NCBI GenBank assembly: GCA_964529715.1
Contig: CAZGXI010000003.1
Coordinates: forward strand, 62,001 to 126,000
Reading direction: 5' to 3'
DNA: 64,000 bases
From: CAZGXI01 sp964529715
GTDB lineage: Bacteria; Chloroflexota; Anaerolineae; Aggregatilineales; Ch27
The notes below the pieces were generated by a model. The model was not told the origin of the DNA, searched no databases, and saw nothing but the letters and a program-made list of their open reading frames with translations. Position 1 is the stretch's first letter, and the number at the start of each line of letters is the position of its first letter. A program made the translations under genes and the position numbers. Shown here one piece after another: positions 58,912 to 64,000 of the stretch.

Positions 58912-60159
58912 TTAATCCATGTTGCGGATGACGGCAGTAGCAAACTCGCTGGTGCGGACTTCCGTCGCACCGGGCATCAGGCGGGCAAAATCGTAGGTGA
59001 CGATTTTCTGCGCCACCGTCTTTTCATAGGCGCGCACGACCAGTTCCGCCGCCTCCCACCACTGGAGGTATTCCAGCATCATCACACCGGAGAACAACAA
59101 CGACCCCGGATTAACCTTGTCGAGGTTAGTGTATTTGGGAGCCGTGCCGTGCGTCGCTTCAAACAAGGCCACGTAGTCCCCAATGTTTGCCCCCGGCGCG
59201 ATCCCTACCCCACCGACCTGGGCTGCTGCTGCGTCGCTGAGGTAATCACCATTGAGGTTGGGCGTGCAGAGCACATCGAACTCGTCCGGGCGCATCAGTA
59301 AATGCTGGAAGATGATGTCGGCGATACGGTCCTTGATGACGATCTTGCCTTCGGGCACTTTGCCGTCGTACTTCTGCCACAGTTCATCCTCCGTGACCGT
59401 CTGATCGCCGAACTCTTCCGCCGCCAGTTCGTAACCCCACTTGCGGAACGCGCCCTCGGTGAATTTTTGGATATTGCCCTTGTGCACGAATGTCACCGAC
59501 CTGCGTCCACGCTCCAATGCATAGCGGATTGCCTTGCGGGCCAACCGCTTGGTTGCAAAGGCACTGATCGGCTTGATGCCCAAACCCGCGCCCTCAAAGA
59601 ATCTGGCACCCATTTCCTCACGCAAAAAACGGGCCAATTTTTCGTTTTCGGGCGTGCCTGCCTCATACTCGATCCCGGCGTACACATCCTCGGTGTTTTC
59701 ACGGAAGATCACCACGTCCAGCTTTTGCGGCTCCTTGAGCGGGCTGGGCACCCCCTGGAAATAACGCACCGGGCGGACGCAGGCGTATAGGTCGAGCACC
59801 TGACGTAGCGTCACGTTGAGGCTACGGAAGCCGCCGCCGACAGGTGTGGTCAACGGACCTTTAATGCCGACCAGGTACTCACGCAGGGCATCGAAAGTCT
59901 CTTCGGGCATATAATTGCCATCGTAAACACCCGCTGCTTTCTCGCCTGCGTAGATTTCCATCCACTGAATCTGGCGCGTCCTGCCGTAGGCCTTTTCTAC
60001 CGCCGCATCCCAGATACGCCGGGAGGCGGTCATGATGTCATAACCGATACCGTCACCCTCGATAAAACAAATAATTGGGTTATCCGGTACGTGCAACTTA
60101 CCGTTTTCGACGGTGATTTTGCGACCTTCGCTTGGCGGAACCAATTTTTGGTACGTCAT
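58912..60159 (-). CDS. icd: NADP-dependent isocitrate dehydrogenase
   Basis: A 415-residue ICD that converts isocitrate to 2-oxoglutarate and CO2 with NADP. Motifs: PVGGGFRSLNVTLRQVLDLY (the Ser that pairs with the phosphorylation loop in E. coli), VIFRENTEDVYAGIEY, SVTFVHKGNIQKFTEGAFRKW, DVLCTPNLNGDYLSDAAAAQ (metal Asp) and ATHGTAPKYTNLDKVNPGS. The length and all conserved residues are present. It stands alone between the nitrilase and murJ genes, 80 bases from the latter. Confidence 0.96.
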   Translation of the reverse strand: MTYQKLVPPSEGRKITVENGKLHVPDNPIICFIEGDGIGYDIMTASRRIWDAAVEKAYGRTRQIQWMEIYAGEKAAGVYDGNYMPEETFDALREYLVGIKGPLTTPVGGGFRSLNVTLRQVLDLYACVRPVRYFQGVPSPLKEPQKLDVVIFRENTEDVYAGIEYEAGTPENEKLARFLREEMGARFFEGAGLGIKPISAFATKRLARKAIRYALERGRRSVTFVHKGNIQKFTEGAFRKWGYELAAEEFGDQTVTEDELWQKYDGKVPEGKIVIKDRIADIIFQHLLMRPDEFDVLCTPNLNGDYLSDAAAAQVGGVGIAPGANIGDYVALFEATHGTAPKYTNLDKVNPGSLLFSGVMMLEYLQWWEAAELVVRAYEKTVAQKIVTYDFARLMPGATEVRTSEFATAVIRNMD

Positions 60160-60240
60160 CGTTCAGAATCTCCTCGCAAAAGAAAACATTCCCCCTGCTA
60201 TCGGGGAAATATGACCGATTATACCTGCTGCCGTTACGCC

Positions 60241-61875
60241 CTACGAACGTCCCAAACGCGCGCGGACCACACCCCACAGCCAAGACAGCTCTTCTACCCG
60301 GAAGAGCGCCGCCAGCGCCAGGAATGTCACCACGCCGATCATGCCTGCCCCCCCGACCAGGACAAGCTCGCCGATCAACGAGGTAGGTGGAATCAGGGTG
60401 GCAATGGCCCGTTCGCCGGTATAGGCCATCAGGCCCATTGCCAGCGCCGCCACGCCCGCCTTAAGAGCCGTCGGCGTCAACCGCTGCCCGCGCAGGCCGC
60501 TGGTCTGCCGTCCCAGCAGCCAGCCGGAAATTCCGGCATGAAGCATGTGTTTGACCGAATCGGCGATCATCAGGCTAAACAGGCCGTAGCGCGGCATCAA
60601 CCCTAGCGCAACGGCCATGTACGCCCCCAGACTGATCACCCCGACCAGGGCAGGCGTGACCGTATCCTGTCGGGCATAGAAGGCAAAAACCAGCAGTAGA
60701 TCGACCGCTGCGAACGGCAGCCCAAACAGATACAACTGTAACGCTAGCGACGTGATCGCCGTATCGACCGGGGTAAAACTGCCATGCTCAAAGATCAGCC
60801 GGACAACCGGCGCGGCCAGCACAAACAACCCCACCGTCGCCGGGAGGATCAACACAATCGCCAGCCGTAATCCACGCGCCAGCGTGTCTTTGTAGGACCG
60901 ATCCCCTTCAGTAGCGACTAAAGCTGCCTGCCGGGAAAGAGTTGGCAAGATGGCAAGACTGATGGCAGTAGCGACCAGCCCATGGGGGAACTGGATCAGC
61001 GTGGTAGCGTAATTCATGTAGCTGATACTGGCCTCGCCTGCCTGCGACGCCAGGTGATAGCTCACCACCCGGATCACCAGCGTGTCGATGATCAGCGAGA
61101 ACAGCACCGGTATATATAACAGCCCGATCCGGCGTAGACCGGGGTTGCTCCATGCGCCGCGCAGGGTCGGCCATAGGCGGGCATCCCGCAAGCCGACAAA
61201 CTGCATCCCCATCTGAACGACCGCTCCTACCAGCCAGCCGAGCGCCATCGCCGTAATGCCCAGCGTCGGTGTGGTCAGCAGCGCCACCAACACAATACAG
61301 CCGTTGAACACCGCCCCAGCAAAAGCCGGCAGGGTAAAGCGCCGCAGCGCATACAACAAGCCGCTGAGGACGGCAAACAGACCCAGGAAAAACAGGGCCG
61401 GCGCAGTGATGCGCAGCAGGTCTGCCGCCAAGGCCTGTGCCTCTGCCGAAGCGCCACCGGAAACCAGCGCGATAACCTGCGGAGCCAGCACTTCCAGCGC
61501 CAGCACCAACAGTGCCAGGATGGTGGTTGCCACACCAAGCAGCAGACTCACCAACTGCCACAGCGCCGCACGCCCTTCGCGCACAGCGTATTCGCTCAAC
61601 ACGGGTACCAGTGCGCTGTTGACGTGCCCACCGATCAGCAGGTCGTAGAGTGTGCGTGGCACGATCACCGCTACCTGGAAGGCGTCCACCGCCGCACCTG
61701 CACCAAAGAGGTCACTGAGCAGCGTTTCGCGTGCCAGACCCAATACACGGCTGGCGATGTTCCCTATCGCGATCACGCCGGTCGCGCGCACGACGCTCAC
61801 CTCACCAGATGTTGCTTCCGATTCAGGAGCAGGCATACCTGTCGTCACGGCTTCGGGCGCTACGTCAGTATTCAC
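60241..61875 (-). CDS. murJ: Lipid II flippase MurJ (MviN)
   Basis: A 544-residue MATE/MurJ-like membrane protein with about 14 helices. RVLGLARETLLSDLFGAGAA, VDAFQVAVIVPRTLYDLLIGG and VLSEYAVREGR are the MviN family start, and IQFPHGLVATAISLAILPTLSRQ is the central signature. MurJ flips lipid II across the membrane for peptidoglycan synthesis. GTG at 61875 overlaps the nucleotidyltransferase stop as GTGA. The N-terminus has a short acidic leader of about 25 residues. Confidence 0.95.
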   Translation of the reverse strand: MNTDVAPEAVTTGMPAPESEATSGEVSVVRATGVIAIGNIASRVLGLARETLLSDLFGAGAAVDAFQVAVIVPRTLYDLLIGGHVNSALVPVLSEYAVREGRAALWQLVSLLLGVATTILALLVLALEVLAPQVIALVSGGASAEAQALAADLLRITAPALFFLGLFAVLSGLLYALRRFTLPAFAGAVFNGCIVLVALLTTPTLGITAMALGWLVGAVVQMGMQFVGLRDARLWPTLRGAWSNPGLRRIGLLYIPVLFSLIIDTLVIRVVSYHLASQAGEASISYMNYATTLIQFPHGLVATAISLAILPTLSRQAALVATEGDRSYKDTLARGLRLAIVLILPATVGLFVLAAPVVRLIFEHGSFTPVDTAITSLALQLYLFGLPFAAVDLLLVFAFYARQDTVTPALVGVISLGAYMAVALGLMPRYGLFSLMIADSVKHMLHAGISGWLLGRQTSGLRGQRLTPTALKAGVAALAMGLMAYTGERAIATLIPPTSLIGELVLVGGAGMIGVVTFLALAALFRVEELSWLWGVVRARLGRS

Positions 61876-62354
61876 CGATCCTCCGGCAGGGCGCGAATGC
61901 GTGCGATCAGGGCACTGGTGCTGTGCTCCGGCAGCAAGTCGATCAGCACGATCCGTCCTCCCAGTCCCTCGACCGTCGAACGTTCCGGCAGGCCTTTGTG
62001 CGCATAGTCGCCGCCTTTGACGTACACCTCCGGGCGGAGCGCCCGGATCAGGTCATCTGCCGTATCGCCGCTGAAGACAATCGCCGCAGAAACCGGCTCC
62101 AGCGCCGCGACAAGGCGTGCTCGCTCCAGGGCAGGAATCAGCGGTCGTCCCATCCCCTTCAGACGGCGAGTTGAGGCGTCGTCGTTAACGCCGACGAACA
62201 AGGCATCTCCCAACGCCCGCGCCCGCTCCAGATAATCCAGATGTCCAACGTGCAGCAGATCGAAGTGGCCGTTGGTAAATACTAGCGTTCCACCGCCCGC
62301 CGCCAGTTCCCGGCGACGCTGCACAGCCTCGTCAAGCGTCAATATGCGGCCCAT
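61872..62354 (-). CDS. rfaE2: RfaE2/HldE-type nucleotidyltransferase
   Basis: A 160-residue cytidylyl/adenylyltransferase domain: FTNGHFDLLHVGHLDYLERA holds the HxGH nucleotide site, LFVGVNDDASTRRLKG follows, and the end has VYVKGGDYA and a LPERSTVEGLGGRIVLI segment (ISxSTR-like). It matches the D-glycero-beta-D-manno-heptose-1-phosphate adenylyltransferase domain (HldE C-terminal half), usually fused to a kinase in Gram-negative bacteria and free-standing here. A glycerol- or ethanolamine-type substrate is also possible in a lineage without lipopolysaccharide. Coupled to murJ. Confidence 0.88.
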   Translation of the reverse strand: MGRILTLDEAVQRRRELAAGGGTLVFTNGHFDLLHVGHLDYLERARALGDALFVGVNDDASTRRLKGMGRPLIPALERARLVAALEPVSAAIVFSGDTADDLIRALRPEVYVKGGDYAHKGLPERSTVEGLGGRIVLIDLLPEHSTSALIARIRALPEDR

Positions 62355-62450
62355 GCGCCTCAGTTCTCCCCGATGGCCCGACTGCGGGCCGCATTCTAAC
62401 AGGGGAGCAAAGGGACGGCAAGCAAACTGCTATCCGGTTAAAGAAAACGT

Positions 62451-63938
62451 CTAACCGGGCAAAGCAGTCGATGTGGGCGTCGGCTCGGCCTGCCGGATCA
62501 AGGATAAACTGTACTCGCCGCTGGTGCGCCCTGCCCCCAACTGATAGCGCGTGGCGATCACGTAGTAAGTGCCGTTCTGGGGGACGATAAAGGAGGCAAT
62601 CAGCGCGTTGTTCTCCGGGCCGGAGTCATCATCCGTTGCCAGTTGGGTGCCGTCGGTGGCGAATAAGAACAGCAGCGGGTCCAGGTCGCCTGAGGTGCGC
62701 GTCATGGCAAGTGTTACCACATCTCCCGCTTGCGCCAGGAATGCATAAGTCACCGTCGAGGTTGTATCGTTGACGCGCCCCGTCACGGTGCTGCCATAAG
62801 GAATGGGGATCGTTCCCGGTGCGACAACGGGAATTTCCCCGGTGACACCTTCGAGCCGGATGAAATAATCGCCTGTTGTTGTGCCTGCTTCGCGCTGATA
62901 GCGGCTGGCGAGGATGTAATAGGTGCCACTGGTCGGGATAATGTATGACTGAATCAGGGCATTGTTGCCCTCACCAGAGTCGTCGTCCTCTTGCAGCGAC
63001 GTCTGACTGCTATCCAGCAAGACCAGGAAAGGGTCGAGATCGCCGCGCGTGCGAGTCATGCGGATTGTTACCACGTCGCCGCGCTTGGCGCCAAAAGTGT
63101 AATACCGAAAAGCGTGCTCGTTATCCAGGGAGCCGCGCAGTTCGTCGCCATAGCGCAACAGCAACGCTGCATCCGGTGTCAGGCCCAGGCCGCTGGTCGG
63201 CGCCGTATCGAGTGTCAGCACAAAGCTACCCTCGCTGGTGCCGGCCTGCTGTCCATAGCGCGTAGCGACGATGGTATAGCGGGCAGGTTCGAGGATGAGG
63301 AAGGAGGTAATCGCCGCATCCAACGATCCGCCGCTGTCGTCGTCGGCGATCAAGATTTGCCCCTCAGCATCGGCGATGTAAACGTAGGAATCCAGGTTGC
63401 CGGAGATACGCCGCATCCACACATTGATGATGTCTCCCCGGCGTGCCTCAAACGTATAAGTCACCTGGGAGGTTTGCACGTCAATCGAGCCAACCACTGC
63501 ATCACCATAGTTAAGAAATGTTCCTGCACCGGACAGCACTCCCACACGATCCAGCGACAGCTCGTAATCGCCCTCGGTGATGCCCAAACTATGTCCGAAG
63601 CGAGTAGCAATCAGGAAATAGTAGTTATCCTCCGGGATTTCTAACAGGGGAATCACGGCGCCGCTCCCGTCGCCGTCGTCGGATGTCGCAAGCACATTTC
63701 CGGCATTGTCAGTAAGCACCAGGAACGGATCGAGAGTGCCATCGACAACCTCCATCCGCGCCGAGATTACGTCTCCCTGTCGCCCCTGGAAGTAGTACAC
63801 CTGGCGGTAGGCGCTGTTGCTGATCGTCCCGCCGACGCTGTCGCCGTAGTTCAACTGGCGGCCTTCCTGGGCGGCAACCGGAAGCAAAGCAGCGACCAGC
63901 AACAGGCTCACTGTCCAGATGCTTAACAGATACTTCAT
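62451..63938 (-). CDS. Secreted protein with four PPC (pre-peptidase C-terminal) domains
   Basis: A 495-residue exported protein. Signal peptide MKYLLSIWTVSLLLVAALL, then four beta-sandwich modules of about 110 residues, each with a Y-G-D start (NYGDSVGGTIS, NYGDAVVGSID, RYGDELRGSLD, PYGSTVTGRVN), a G-D-V/I core (RQGDVISARM, RRGDIINVWM, KRGDVVTIRM, QAGDVVTLAM), and D-D-D/S-G loops. No catalytic domain is present, so it may be a binding or surface protein. The ATG at 63938 overlaps the stop of the preceding gene as TGATG. Confidence 0.85.
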   Translation of the reverse strand: MKYLLSIWTVSLLLVAALLPVAAQEGRQLNYGDSVGGTISNSAYRQVYYFQGRQGDVISARMEVVDGTLDPFLVLTDNAGNVLATSDDGDGSGAVIPLLEIPEDNYYFLIATRFGHSLGITEGDYELSLDRVGVLSGAGTFLNYGDAVVGSIDVQTSQVTYTFEARRGDIINVWMRRISGNLDSYVYIADAEGQILIADDDSGGSLDAAITSFLILEPARYTIVATRYGQQAGTSEGSFVLTLDTAPTSGLGLTPDAALLLRYGDELRGSLDNEHAFRYYTFGAKRGDVVTIRMTRTRGDLDPFLVLLDSSQTSLQEDDDSGEGNNALIQSYIIPTSGTYYILASRYQREAGTTTGDYFIRLEGVTGEIPVVAPGTIPIPYGSTVTGRVNDTTSTVTYAFLAQAGDVVTLAMTRTSGDLDPLLFLFATDGTQLATDDDSGPENNALIASFIVPQNGTYYVIATRYQLGAGRTSGEYSLSLIRQAEPTPTSTALPG

Positions 63939-64000
63939 CACCCACCACTCAGCGTCAATAGATAGTCGCCTGCTGTCGTACCTTCGAGCAGCTCAAATCG
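63938..64000 (-). CDS. C-terminal end of another PPC-domain protein (partial)
   Basis: The last 20 residues of an upstream minus-strand gene are readable: they end GTTAGDYLLTLSGG, identical in pattern to the final strands of the PPC domains in the next gene (GTTTGDYFIRLEG, GRTSGEYSLSLIR). The stop overlaps the next start as TGATG. The gene lies mostly outside the window. Confidence 0.75.
   Translation of the reverse strand, partial: RFELLEGTTAGDYLLTLSGG

Noticed and set aside
1..64000. tRNA, rRNA, CRISPR arrays, insertion sequences, prophage or toxin-antitoxin genes
   Set aside because: Intergenic gaps are short. No cloverleaf with a T-arm motif, no regularly spaced repeats, and no transposase or integrase motif was seen while reading.

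Overview
The window looks like a piece of a bacterial chromosome of moderately high GC, most likely from the Chloroflexota (Anaerolineae-like). I infer this from the mix of genes: split coenzyme F420 biosynthesis genes, a Flp-type pilin fused to a huge adhesin, a LysM-MltG fusion, RicT/PSP1, pre-peptidase C-terminal (PPC) repeat proteins, and the paired IpdAB-like CoA-transferase subunits. No rRNA, tRNA, CRISPR array, insertion sequence or phage gene was recognised. Taxonomy cannot be proven from the sequence alone.

Positions 1-19025 form one continuous minus-strand block. Read in the direction of transcription it starts with folD (18138-19025). Next come 8-oxoguanine deaminase, a hydantoinase/dihydropyrimidinase, adenine deaminase, an aspartate-carbamoyltransferase-fold protein with altered substrate residues, a YgeW-like knotted carbamoyltransferase, carbamate kinase, a threonine-synthase-family enzyme, a glycosyltransferase, a 79-residue protein, a second fold-type II PLP enzyme, an unknown 'WYRIP' protein and SsnA. 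This is a purine/urate catabolic island related to the ssnA-hyuA-ygeW-yqeA set of enteric and gut anaerobes, but ygeX, ygeY and ygfK are not seen here. The two PLP enzymes, the ATCase-like protein and the WYRIP protein are the best candidates for a variant pathway. Directly downstream on the same strand is an F420 island: npdG, cofE, a free-standing FbiB-type nitroreductase, cofD, cofC and a truncated LLM-class (F420-dependent) oxidoreductase, nearly all joined by start/stop overlaps.

Positions 19366-37239 are mostly plus strand. They hold a 1358-residue pilin-adhesin, a guanylate kinase with a C-terminal extension, gyrB (minus strand), an envelope protein followed by pth and mfd, LysM-MltG, and two secreted proteins (thrombospondin type 3/SH3 and a formylglycine-generating-enzyme-like protein). 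The last of these has an AT-richer, foreign-looking stretch.

Positions 37250-44553 carry lipid/CoA metabolism: an acyl-CoA ligase, an MFS exporter, a 4HBT thioesterase, and IpdA/IpdB-like CoA-transferase subunits separated by an S41 processing protease. Positions 44700-50400 hold ricT, an M20D amidohydrolase, an S51-like protein lacking its catalytic serine, an unexported cobalamin-binding-like protein, a soluble histidine kinase and small membrane proteins. Positions 50408-55440 hold a radical-SAM-associated tRNA/translation-type protein, a tandem class III nucleotide cyclase, a degenerate M42-like peptidase and a pseudouridine catabolic pair. Positions 55497-64000 are again minus strand: a thioredoxin-NHL protein, a membrane-anchored nitrilase-family enzyme, isocitrate dehydrogenase, MurJ, a heptose/glycerol-type nucleotidyltransferase and two secreted PPC-repeat proteins, the last cut by the window edge.

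Functions are assigned from remembered family motifs; no database search was run.
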